Positions 1 through 6,780 of a DNA stretch of 7,993 bases are shown here, piece by piece (position 1 is the first letter of the stretch; each line of letters starts with the position of its first letter). The stretch comes from RUG11462 sp051877275 (GTDB lineage Bacteria > Bacillota > Clostridia > Oscillospirales > Acutalibacteraceae). The position numbers and the translations under genes were made by a program. Below the pieces are notes generated by a model. The model was not told where the DNA came from. It did no database searches and saw only the letters and a program-made list of their open reading frames with translations. Location of the stretch: positions 1 to 7,993 of the forward strand of contig JBJEIS010000180.1 in assembly GCA_051877275.1 (NCBI GenBank). The letters run 5' to 3'.

Positions 1-416
1 TTAAAGGCGACGCTTCAAAAATAATTATTATTTTTATAGGCATTGTAATGGCAGTTGTTATCAATACCTTTGCAAGCATCAGTCATACCGATGAACTATT
101 GCTAAAAGCAGGTAAAACTCTCGGCGCAAATAAATGGCAGATACTTACCAATATTACTTTGCCTAACAGTATACCGGCAATTTTAGCAGGTATGAAAACA
201 GGACTTTCAACAGGATGGATGTCGCTTGTTGCCGCTGAAATGATGGTTGTTGATAACGGTATCGGATTTCTTATTAATGACAGTCTGCAATACAGCGATA
301 CAGCGCTTGACTTTGTCGGAATAGTGCTGGTAGCGCTTTCAAGCTCGCTTTTAACCTTAATACTTAATCTTATTGAAAGGGGTGTATGCCCATGGCTGAG
401 AATAAAGTCAAAATAA
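1..416 (+). CDS. ABC importer permease, NitT/TauT (SsuC-like) family, C-terminal part
   Basis: Membrane permease subunit of an ABC importer, cut by the left edge. The frame is open from base 3, so the ATG at 48 is an internal Met and not the start. About 138 residues are visible, roughly the last half of a typical 250-residue family member. A hydrophobic segment (IIIIFIGIVMAVVI) is followed by the cytoplasmic EAA loop (about 105-185), which has the expected Gly and the closing ITLP; this loop docks onto the ATPase. The later GWMSLVAAEM, the GIGFLI segment and a final hydrophobic helix ending in LIERGVCPWL are typical of SsuC/TauC/NrtB permeases. The 3' end overlaps the next ATPase gene, which suggests coupled translation. 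The substrate cannot be told from the permease; aliphatic sulfonates, taurine, nitrate, cyanate and thiamine-precursor importers all share this fold. Confidence 0.9.
   Translation, partial: KGDASKIIIIFIGIVMAVVINTFASISHTDELLLKAGKTLGANKWQILTNITLPNSIPAILAGMKTGLSTGWMSLVAAEMMVVDNGIGFLINDSLQYSDTALDFVGIVLVALSSSLLTLILNLIERGVCPWLRIKSK
376..382 (+). promoter_or_regulatory. Ribosome binding site deciding the start of the first ATPase
   Basis: AAAGGGG lies inside the end of the permease gene. It is only 3 nt from the ATG at 386 but 9 nt from the ATG at 392. The second spacing is much more usual, so 392 is the preferred start, giving a protein beginning MAENKVKIKV. Confidence 0.6.
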
Positions 417-1135
417 AAGTAGACTCCCTTTCTAAATCTTTCTATACAACAAAAGGAAAAATCGATGTTTTAAATAATGTTTCCTTTGATGTTTATAAAA
501 ACGAGTTTTTGGTTATATTAGGTCCCGGACAATGCGGTAAAACCGTATTACTTAATATTATGGCGGATATTGAAACTGCCGATAGCGGTGAGATTGAATT
601 TGACGGTAAAAAAGGTGTAGGCTTTGTATTTCAGCGTTATGCGCTTTTTAACTGGAAGAATGTTATTAAAAATGTTGAGGCGCCGCTTAAATTTAAAGGT
701 GTAAACAAAGAAGAACGCAGAAAGACAGCAAGAAAGTATATTGATTTAGTAGGACTTAAGGATTTTGAAAAGGCTTACCCTGCTCAGCTTTCCGGCGGTA
801 TGAAGCAGCGCGTGGGTATTGCAAGAGCGTACACCTCAGGGAATGATGTAATTCTTATGGATGAACCTTTTGGTGCTCTTGATGCTCAGACGCGTTATCA
901 GATGCAGGATGAAATTCTTAAAATAAGAGAAACCGAAAAAACTACAGTAGTCTTTGTTACAAATAATATTGAAGAGGCTATATATCTCGGTGACAGAATT
1001 CTTTTATTTTCTAATAAGCCTTCTGAAATTGTGAAAGAATATATTCCGAAGCTTCCTCGTCCTCGAAATCAGACATCAAAGGAATTTATGGAACTTAGAA
1101 ATGAAATAACAGCAAATATGGATCTTGGCTTGTAA
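392..1135 (+). CDS. ABC importer ATPase 1, NitT/TauT (SsuB-like) family, with altered Walker A and H-loop
   Basis: Cytoplasmic nucleotide-binding subunit of the importer, 247 aa from the preferred ATG at 392 (249 aa from the ATG at 386). Residues are numbered from 392. Motifs in order are Walker A at 44-51, GPGQCGKT, in which Gln replaces the usual fourth-position Gly while the Lys and Thr remain; Q-loop Gln81 (VFQRYALFNW); an intact signature LSGGM at 133-137; Walker B with D157 and E158 (LMDEP); D-loop GALD; and an H-loop reading VTNNIEEA, so Asn191 stands where the catalytic His is expected (normally VTHD). The C-terminal tail (LPRPR, then EFMELRNEIT) matches the tail of the next ATPase, pointing to an old tandem duplication. 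The gene overlaps the permease, and the next ATPase follows 19 nt downstream. It is clearly an SsuB/TauB-type ATPase. I infer that it works as a heterodimer with its neighbour and that its own Walker A side forms a weak or non-hydrolytic site. Confidence 0.93.
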   Translation: MAENKVKIKVDSLSKSFYTTKGKIDVLNNVSFDVYKNEFLVILGPGQCGKTVLLNIMADIETADSGEIEFDGKKGVGFVFQRYALFNWKNVIKNVEAPLKFKGVNKEERRKTARKYIDLVGLKDFEKAYPAQLSGGMKQRVGIARAYTSGNDVILMDEPFGALDAQTRYQMQDEILKIRETEKTTVVFVTNNIEEAIYLGDRILLFSNKPSEIVKEYIPKLPRPRNQTSKEFMELRNEITANMDLGL

Positions 1136-1154
1136 ACAGCAGAAAGGAACAAAA

Positions 1155-1898
1155 ATGGCAGAAGAACATAAAATTTCAGTTAAAAATTTGACTAAAAAAT
1201 TTGATGACTTATTGGTACTTGATAATGTTTCTTTCAACATAAACAAAGGTGATTTTGTTTGCATAGTAGGTCCTACCGGCTGCGGAAAAACCACATTTTT
1301 GAATTTGCTTGTAAAGCTCATTGAGCCTACAAGCGGTGAGATTTTAATAGACGGTGAGCCTGCCGACCCAAAGAAGCATAATATCAGTTTTGTTTTTCAG
1401 GAGCCGTCAACCTTTCCATGGCTTACTGTTGAAGAAAATATTAAGTTTAACCTTAAGATTAAAAAAGTAGATAAAGATGAAATACAGAAGCGTACCGATA
1501 AAATTCTTGATATAATAGGTCTTTCGGAAGAGCGTAATGCATATCCGAATGAACTTTCTGTTTCAGCAGAACAGAGGGTAGTTATCGGAAGAAGCTTTGC
1601 GGTTTATCCGGATTTGCTTTTAATGGATGAGCCTTACGGACAAATGGATATTAAGGTTAGATATTATCTTGAGGATGAGGTTTTAAAGCTGTGGCGTGAA
1701 ACAGGCAGTACAGTTTTATTCATTACTCATAATATTGAGGAAGCTATTTATCTTTCTCAAAAGTGCCTTGTTATGTCGCAAAAGCCAACTACAGTTAAGG
1801 CGATTGTTGATAATCCGCTGCCATACCCTCGTGATGTATCTTCGCCTGAATTTATAAAATTAAGAGAAGAAATTACCGATATGATTAAATGGTGGTAA
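1155..1898 (+). CDS. ABC importer ATPase 2, NitT/TauT (SsuB-like) family, with degenerate signature motif
   Basis: Second cytoplasmic ATPase of the same operon, 247 aa. The ATG at 1155 is chosen because AGAAAGGA ends 6 nt before it. An upstream in-frame ATG at 1125 would overlap the preceding gene and add ten residues unlike the family. Motifs are a canonical Walker A GPTGCGKT at 39-46; the Q-loop FQEPSTFPW typical of SsuB/TauB; a degenerate signature LSVSA at 134-138 where LSGGM/Q is expected, though the following QR is kept; Walker B D158/E159 (LMDEP); D-loop GQMD instead of GALD; and an intact H-loop His192 (ITHN). The tail (LPYPR, then EFIKLREEIT) parallels that of ATPase 1. The defects complement those of the first ATPase, so a heterodimer would have one canonical and one degenerate site. 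A strong terminator hairpin follows, so this is the last gene of the operon. Confidence 0.93.
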   Translation: MAEEHKISVKNLTKKFDDLLVLDNVSFNINKGDFVCIVGPTGCGKTTFLNLLVKLIEPTSGEILIDGEPADPKKHNISFVFQEPSTFPWLTVEENIKFNLKIKKVDKDEIQKRTDKILDIIGLSEERNAYPNELSVSAEQRVVIGRSFAVYPDLLLMDEPYGQMDIKVRYYLEDEVLKLWRETGSTVLFITHNIEEAIYLSQKCLVMSQKPTTVKAIVDNPLPYPRDVSSPEFIKLREEITDMIKWW

Positions 1899-1925
1899 AG
1901 AAATAATAACATTATACTGTTTTTA

Positions 1926-1952
1926 CGGGAGCAAATTTTGCTCCTGTTTTTT
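1926..1952 (+). terminator. Rho-independent terminator of the ABC importer operon
   Basis: About 28 nt after the second ATPase gene, a stem of about 9 bp (1926-1934 with 1938-1946, core GGAGCA/TGCTCC, one G-T wobble, 3-nt loop) is followed directly by six T residues (1947-1952). This is the textbook intrinsic terminator form for + strand transcription. Confidence 0.85.
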
Positions 1953-1971
1953 ATATATAAAAAACAGGAGC
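1940..1971. repeat. Perfect 32-bp palindrome linking the two convergent terminators
   Basis: The downstream arm of the + strand hairpin (GCTCCTG), a T6-ATATAT-A6 core and the start of the - strand hairpin (CAGGAGC) form a perfect inverted repeat of 16 bp per half, centred between 1955 and 1956. In each direction the T-tract of one terminator is the A-tract leading into the other. The hairpins and the long palindrome compete for the same bases, so only some of these structures can form at once. Confidence 0.85.
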
Positions 1972-1990
1972 GACCTTTACGGTCGCTCCT
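1959..1990 (-). terminator. Rho-independent terminator of the polyamine/oxidoreductase operon
   Basis: Read on the - strand, a perfect 10-bp stem (AGGAGCGACC pairing across a 5-nt loop, 1990-1966) is followed by one G and then six T residues (complement of 1964-1959). It lies 34 nt after the TAG stop of the FAD oxidoreductase gene and would end the whole right-hand operon. It is stronger than the + strand hairpin. Confidence 0.88.
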
Positions 1991-2024
1991 ACTATTAGTT
2001 GTTTTGCTGATGATATCAAAAGTA

Positions 2025-4190
2025 CTAAAAAACTTTTACTGCGAAAACTTCAAAGTTTTCAGCACCGTTGTTTTTCAAAAAGTCAAAACGGATTTTTTGA
2101 ACATTTTCTGCCTCGAATTTAATTTTGTTTTGACCGTTAAAATTGTTAGAAACAGTTTTACTTTCGGTTTTATCACCGAAAACAGTTATTTTGTAATCTG
2201 TAATCAAGCTTACAATTGGATTATCAAAATGCTCTGTTTCAAACTGTGAATTAAAATAAATACTAATTTCACTGATCTTTTTCGGACTGTCAAATTCAAG
2301 CTCCAGCCATTGATTCTCTTTTCCTTTGCTTACCCAGCAGTTAGCCGAATCATAAGGGCGGGAATAGCCGTTTACAACATTTTGCGGAGAATAAATTTCT
2401 TCTTTAGTTTCAATATCTTTAAAACAAATTGTAAAAGTATTCTGTTCTTTTGATTTGCTGAAATTATTACCGAAAATAGTTGGCGCTCCGGCAACTTTTT
2501 CATCTGAAACATATACTGAAATATTATTGTTTTTTTCTAAATTTACAAAGAACTTTCCGTTTGGTTTAATGCCAATCGGTAAAGCAATAAATCCGTCAAA
2601 GTTAGGTTCGATTTTTACTTCTTTTTCGCATAAAAGGTCACCTAAAAGATAGTTTTTAATATCTTTTTGAGCAAAAATCTGATAGCTTAGGGTTTGAATT
2701 GAATCAGAATTATTTTTAATCTTGATTTTAATGCTTTCAGCCGATTTGCAAGGTATGGTAAAATATAAGCTCTCATTTAATAAAACGTCAGAAGTGCTGT
2801 TTGGATTTTCAAAGCTTTTTGTCGAAGAGGCGGTAATTTCAGCGTCGGCAGCTAAACCGCAGTCTTCTTTAAATCCAATTATAAACTGACCGTCTTTTTG
2901 TAAAATGCTTCTTAATTCTTGAATGTGGTTTTGGTCTATTTCATCAGGTGTGGCGTTATACTTTTTGCAAAGAGACGCCGCAGTTCCGACCGCCTGTCCC
3001 ATAGCTCCGAGAGTTTGCATAACTCTTAAAGAGCCAAGTGCTACATGAGTACAGCTAATAATTCTTCCGGCAAGGAATAAATTGCTTATATCTTTTGAAT
3101 ACATTATAGAAAAAGGAATGTTATAAAGCGAGCTGACATTTCCGAAAGCGCTTGTTTTTTCGTTGCCGTAAATTCCTCCGACATCGTGGATATCAAGTGA
3201 CCATCCGCCTGTGGAGACAGCGTCTTCAAAGTATTTTGAGTCTTCAATATCCGACTGTTTCATTATGTATTTACCCATAAATCTGCGCGACTCTCTTTTT
3301 GCGGCGCTAGGTGCTATCCAATCAATTGATAAATTTTCGCTGTCAGGATATTTTCCTGAATTTTTAATATAGTCCCAATAGCTGTAAATGATTTTTTTAA
3401 GTTCAAAATCTATATCATCGGAGTCGGCAATCGTATCTATCATACCGCCGTATTCAAGCCACCATGGACCGCCGTAATTTTCACCCGGTTTTGGTAATTC
3501 CCTGCCTGTTTCCGGACGGTTGAAATAATTAATAATTCCGTCTTTTACAAAGTCGTAGGCAAAATCAGGCTTTTCATATTTTACAGGCTTGCCTTCATCT
3601 CTGACATTAAATAAAATACAGCTTCCCATTACATGAGAATCCGCTTTTTCAGGCGCAAGCGATTCATTAAATTCTTCTTTTGCTTCTCTGCCGACTCTGT
3701 ATTCCGCACCGGCGTTGTAGGCTAAAATTCCGTCACCCGAAGCGTCACAAAAATAAGGACTTTCAAAAACAAATTTTTCTTGCGATTTGTTTTTTATACC
3801 GAATGCGCGAATGACTTTATTATCTTCACATTCACAATCATAGACGGAAGTGCCTGAAAAAAGTTTAATATTTTTTTCATTCAAAAGCAATTCTAAAATT
3901 GCCATATCCGATAGGTGACATTCCTGCTTTATATTGTAACAGGGATTTTTTTTGAGAATGTACAGTTTTATTTCATCTGCAATTCCTGCTTCTCTTGAGT
4001 AAAATGTGCTGTTACCCCAGGCACCGCCGTCAATATGAATTCGATATTCGCTTGAAGCGTTTCCGCCGAAAATATCTCTGTCATTGATCAAAGAAACTTT
4101 AACACCGTTTCTTGCAGCTGAAATAGCAACGCAAATACCCGAAATACCGCCGCCTACTACCGTTAAGTCAGATTTAATTATTTTATCCAT
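2025..4190 (-). CDS. FAD-dependent oxidoreductase (FAD_oxidored family) with C-terminal discoidin-like domain
   Basis: Flavoprotein of 721 aa; substrate unknown. Residues 8-35 form the Rossmann FAD-binding start (VVGGGISGI, GxGxxG at 13-18). GGNASSE at 42-48, DASGDG at 149-154, and AGRIIS (375-380) followed by a RVMQT..AMGQAVGTAA stretch near 389-405 are the conserved pattern of the FAD_oxidored group; members are often mislabelled 'xanthan lyase'. Residues about 450-600 are beta-rich. Residues 603-721 (NVVNGYSRP, WVS, QWLELEF, ending FEVFAVKVF) look like an F5/8 type C (discoidin, galactose-binding-like) fold. No signal peptide or membrane segment is seen, so the enzyme is probably cytoplasmic. 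The ATG at 4190 has GAGG 8 nt upstream and lies 14 nt after the HAD gene, so co-transcription is likely. In many bacteria such proteins sit near carbohydrate genes; here the neighbours are polyamine transport genes, so the family alone does not settle its job. Confidence 0.85.
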   Translation of the reverse strand: MDKIIKSDLTVVGGGISGICVAISAARNGVKVSLINDRDIFGGNASSEYRIHIDGGAWGNSTFYSREAGIADEIKLYILKKNPCYNIKQECHLSDMAILELLLNEKNIKLFSGTSVYDCECEDNKVIRAFGIKNKSQEKFVFESPYFCDASGDGILAYNAGAEYRVGREAKEEFNESLAPEKADSHVMGSCILFNVRDEGKPVKYEKPDFAYDFVKDGIINYFNRPETGRELPKPGENYGGPWWLEYGGMIDTIADSDDIDFELKKIIYSYWDYIKNSGKYPDSENLSIDWIAPSAAKRESRRFMGKYIMKQSDIEDSKYFEDAVSTGGWSLDIHDVGGIYGNEKTSAFGNVSSLYNIPFSIMYSKDISNLFLAGRIISCTHVALGSLRVMQTLGAMGQAVGTAASLCKKYNATPDEIDQNHIQELRSILQKDGQFIIGFKEDCGLAADAEITASSTKSFENPNSTSDVLLNESLYFTIPCKSAESIKIKIKNNSDSIQTLSYQIFAQKDIKNYLLGDLLCEKEVKIEPNFDGFIALPIGIKPNGKFFVNLEKNNNISVYVSDEKVAGAPTIFGNNFSKSKEQNTFTICFKDIETKEEIYSPQNVVNGYSRPYDSANCWVSKGKENQWLELEFDSPKKISEISIYFNSQFETEHFDNPIVSLITDYKITVFGDKTESKTVSNNFNGQNKIKFEAENVQKIRFDFLKNNGAENFEVFAVKVF

Positions 4191-4198
4191 TATGAAAA

Positions 4199-4202
4199 CC
4201 TC
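4199..4202 (-). promoter_or_regulatory. Ribosome binding site of the FAD oxidoreductase gene
   Basis: GAGG on the - strand sits 8 nt before the ATG at 4190, in the short gap after the HAD stop codon. It supports this start. There is no room here for a separate promoter outside the coding sequence. Confidence 0.6.
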
Positions 4203-4204
4203 AT

Positions 4205-4849
4205 TTATATTAATTCTAATAATTCATTTGGTTTTGAAATTATTTTTTCTGCACCGTTTTCTATAAGCTCATCTGCTTTTCTAAAGCCCCATAAAACACC
4301 TAGTGCGAAAGCTCCCGAATTTTTTGCAGTCTGCATATCAACACCGCTGTCACCCACAAAAATACATTCATTCGGGGTAACATCAAGTTGCTTCATAACA
4401 TTAAAAACTACGGTTGGATTAGGCTTTGTAGGAACTCCTTCTTTTTGCCCCGTGACTTCATCAAAAAGATTTGGAAAAACCTCTGCAATAAGCGGTTTAG
4501 CCGCTACATCTGCTTTGTTGGTAACAACAGCGGTTTTTATTCCTTGCTTTTTTAATTGTTTCAATAAATCAATTATTCCGTCATAAGGAGCAGTTTTATC
4601 CATTTTATGTTTCTCATAATGTGCCATGAAAATATCTAAAGCTTGCGTGATTTCTTCTTCACTTTGATGGTTTTCAGGCATAGAGCGTTCAATTAGCTTT
4701 CTCATTCCGTTGCCGACTTTGTATTTGTATTCATCCATTGAAAAAGTCTTGTAGCCGTATTTTTCAAGCATAAAGTTAACGGAATTTCCGAGGTCATCAA
4801 GAGTATTGAGCAATGTTCCGTCAAGGTCAAAAATAACCGCTTTAATCAT
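4205..4849 (-). CDS. HAD-superfamily phosphatase, phosphoglycolate phosphatase (Gph)-like
   Basis: Cytoplasmic Mg-dependent phosphohydrolase of 214 aa, close to the usual Gph length of 210-225. All HAD motifs are present: motif I DLDGT with nucleophile D8 and acid/base D10; motif II Thr110 in AVVTNK; motif III Lys142 in TKPNP; motif IV GDSGVD with D167 and D171. A small helical cap lies at about 15-85. The late GVLWGFR is typical of the Gph/PGPase subgroup. The ATG at 4849 overlaps the stop of the potCD gene as TGATG, and the protein then begins MIKAVIFDLDG as the family does. An in-frame ATG at 4873 would add eight residues and lacks a ribosome binding site. A GAGG 13 nt upstream is distant, so translation probably depends on coupling to potCD. 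The true substrate is uncertain, because Gph-like enzymes act on many small phosphate esters. A link to polyamine metabolism is not shown by the sequence. Confidence 0.9.
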   Translation of the reverse strand: MIKAVIFDLDGTLLNTLDDLGNSVNFMLEKYGYKTFSMDEYKYKVGNGMRKLIERSMPENHQSEEEITQALDIFMAHYEKHKMDKTAPYDGIIDLLKQLKKQGIKTAVVTNKADVAAKPLIAEVFPNLFDEVTGQKEGVPTKPNPTVVFNVMKQLDVTPNECIFVGDSGVDMQTAKNSGAFALGVLWGFRKADELIENGAEKIISKPNELLELI

Positions 4850-6780
4850 CAGTTTACTAATACCTCTTCCCATAATTTTTCGTAATATGTTCTGATTTCG
4901 GGATCAATATCGTGATAATACTGAACCTTTGGATATTCTTTAGGATAAAGAATTTCATTTCCTTTTAAGCTGTAATTATCATTGTTTACTACTGCGGTAT
5001 GCGGAGAAGCATAGCAGATATATTCAGCATTTGCAAGCGCAACCTCAGGCTCTAAAAGGAAGTTTATAAACATCATAGCCGCCCCCGTGTTTTTTGCGTT
5101 TTCAGGCACGCAAATGGAGTCAACAAAAATATTTACGCCTTCTTTTGGGTAAACAAATCTCAAATCTTCATTTGAGTCATACATAGTTAAAAAGTCACCG
5201 GCGTAGTAAGGTGCTATCGCCGCATTGTTTCCCGGCATTTTGGTGAAAATTTCATCCATTACTCGTGCCTGTAAGATAGGATTCTGCTTGATAAGCAGGT
5301 CAGCGGCAGCATCCCAATCTTTTTTGTCAGTGCTGTTTACATCTTGACCGAGCATAAACTGAGCAATAGAAAAGGCATCGCGGGAATTATTAAAGGTTAA
5401 TACCTGACCTTCATACTTTTCATCCCACATAGCGCTCCAAGAATCAATCGGCTCATCAACCATTTTACTGTTATAAATAAGCCCTGTCATACCTACGCTG
5501 TAAGGTACTGAATATTCGTTTTTTTCATCGAAATACAGATTTTTATACTTTTCATCAATATATTTATAATTCGGTATCTGAGAAAAGTCAAGCTTTTGAA
5601 GCATATTTTCATTTTTAAGCCGTTCAATCATATAATCCGACGGAATAATTATGTCATATGAAACCGCACCGCTTTTTAATTTTGAGTACATAGTTTCATT
5701 TGAGTCAAAATTATCGTAGTTTACTTCAATGCCTGTAATATCCTCAAATGCTTCGATTACATTTAAAGTATCATCTGTACCGTCTGAAATGTATTCGCCC
5801 CAGTTAAACACATTAAGTGTGGTTCCTGCTAAATCGGTTGTATATTCACATTCAAGTTTTTCTTTGAAATCCCCATAGTGTCCGGTAGGCACAAAAGAAT
5901 AAATGATAATTGCTATACAAACCGCAGCACTAATCACTGTTAAAATAATATTTTTAACCTTTGAAGCCTTTGGAGTAGCTTTACCTTTTTCTTTGTTTTC
6001 AGACTTTGCTTTTATGCTGTTTACAAGAAGCAATAAAAGCAAAACTGCTACAAATATCACGGTAGACAGAGCATATATATCAGGTTTTACCGCCTTTTTG
6101 GTTTTTGAATAAATAAGCAGCGGCAAAGTCTGAAAACCTGTTCCGTTTGTAAAATAGCTGATTACAAAATCATCAAGAGATAAAGTAAAAGCCATTAAAA
6201 ATCCCGAAACGATTCCCGAATAAATATTAGGTAAAATTACTTTTGTAAAAGCTTTTGAATATGTACAGCCGAGATCTTGCGCCGCTTCGGTAAGCGAAGT
6301 TCCGACTAATCTCAGTTTCGGTAGCACATTCAAAATGACATAAGGCAGATTAAAAGTAATATGTGCAATCAGCAAGGTATAAAAATTCAAAGACGAAGAA
6401 AGCCCTAAAAATCTGCCGATAAACACAAATAAAAGCATAAGCGAAACACCGGTTACAACATCTGGATTCATCATAGGAATGTTTGTAACGCCCATAATGG
6501 TGTTTCTTAAAGATTTTGATTTTAAATTATAAATGCCGATTGCGGCAACAGTTCCGAAAATAGTTGCAATAATTGCAGATAAAACCGCTAAAAGCAAGGT
6601 GTTTTTAAGCGCTGTTATGGTAATTGATGAGTTTAAAAACTCGCCGTACCATTTAAACGAAAAGCCCTCAAAAACATATGTAGAACGCGAACTGTTAAAT
6701 GAGAAAAATATCATAACCGCCATTGGCGCGTATAAAAACACGAATATTAATGCGGTGAAAATTTTACCGAGAGCTTTCAT
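4849..6780 (-). CDS. potCD: Fused spermidine/putrescine ABC permease and binding protein (PotC-PotD)
   Basis: A single 643-aa chain combines two subunits that are separate in E. coli. Residues 1-257 are a PotC permease with six membrane segments (about 8-30, 61-85, 108-126, 134-155, 186-207, 237-255) and the EAA loop at 165-184 (EAAQDLG through ILP). A Lys-rich, presumably cytoplasmic linker (256-276) leads to a seventh membrane segment (277-297), which would carry the chain outside. Residues about 320-643 are a PotD-type solute-binding domain opening TLNVFNWGEY, with SNETMY, the DSICVP strand and a YYEKLWEEV end as in PotD. The topology is consistent: an even number of permease helices puts the C-terminus inside, and the extra helix exports the binding domain. 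No frameshift is involved, since one open frame covers both parts. The start overlaps the potB stop as ATGA, with GGGGG 9 nt upstream. Polyamine uptake is inferred from homology; the exact substrate is not proven. Confidence 0.92.
   Translation of the reverse strand: MKALGKIFTALIFVFLYAPMAVMIFFSFNSSRSTYVFEGFSFKWYGEFLNSSITITALKNTLLLAVLSAIIATIFGTVAAIGIYNLKSKSLRNTIMGVTNIPMMNPDVVTGVSLMLLFVFIGRFLGLSSSLNFYTLLIAHITFNLPYVILNVLPKLRLVGTSLTEAAQDLGCTYSKAFTKVILPNIYSGIVSGFLMAFTLSLDDFVISYFTNGTGFQTLPLLIYSKTKKAVKPDIYALSTVIFVAVLLLLLLVNSIKAKSENKEKGKATPKASKVKNIILTVISAAVCIAIIIYSFVPTGHYGDFKEKLECEYTTDLAGTTLNVFNWGEYISDGTDDTLNVIEAFEDITGIEVNYDNFDSNETMYSKLKSGAVSYDIIIPSDYMIERLKNENMLQKLDFSQIPNYKYIDEKYKNLYFDEKNEYSVPYSVGMTGLIYNSKMVDEPIDSWSAMWDEKYEGQVLTFNNSRDAFSIAQFMLGQDVNSTDKKDWDAAADLLIKQNPILQARVMDEIFTKMPGNNAAIAPYYAGDFLTMYDSNEDLRFVYPKEGVNIFVDSICVPENAKNTGAAMMFINFLLEPEVALANAEYICYASPHTAVVNNDNYSLKGNEILYPKEYPKVQYYHDIDPEIRTYYEKLWEEVLVN

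Noticed and set aside
1125..1154. ATG at 1125 as the start of the second ATPase.
   Set aside because: It overlaps the end of the first ATPase gene, and a good ribosome binding site sits directly before the ATG at 1155.
1926..1990. Inverted repeats as insertion-sequence ends, a CRISPR repeat or an attachment site.
   Set aside because: There is no transposase, spacer series or integrase. Position between convergent genes and T-tracts on both strands fit terminators.
1938..2249. Open frame on the + strand running through the terminators into the oxidoreductase region.
   Set aside because: It spans two terminator hairpins, is antisense to a well-supported gene and has no recognisable protein features.
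2025..4190. Oxidoreductase as a polyamine or flavin amine oxidase because of its pot neighbours.
   Set aside because: Its motifs (GGNASSE, DASGDG, and the AGR/GQAVGTAA region) are those of the FAD_oxidored group. Operon position alone is not enough to assign the substrate.
4850..4873. Upstream ATG at 4873 as the start of the HAD phosphatase.
   Set aside because: It has no ribosome binding site and would add eight residues unlike the family ahead of the usual MIKAVIFDLDG start.
5890..5952. A lipobox-like Cys (AAVC, Cys288) in the seventh membrane segment of PotCD, which could mean the binding domain is cut off as a lipoprotein.
   Set aside because: Val at the position just before Cys does not fit the lipobox, which needs Gly, Ala or Ser there, and the Cys sits mid-helix. 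A plain membrane anchor explains it better.
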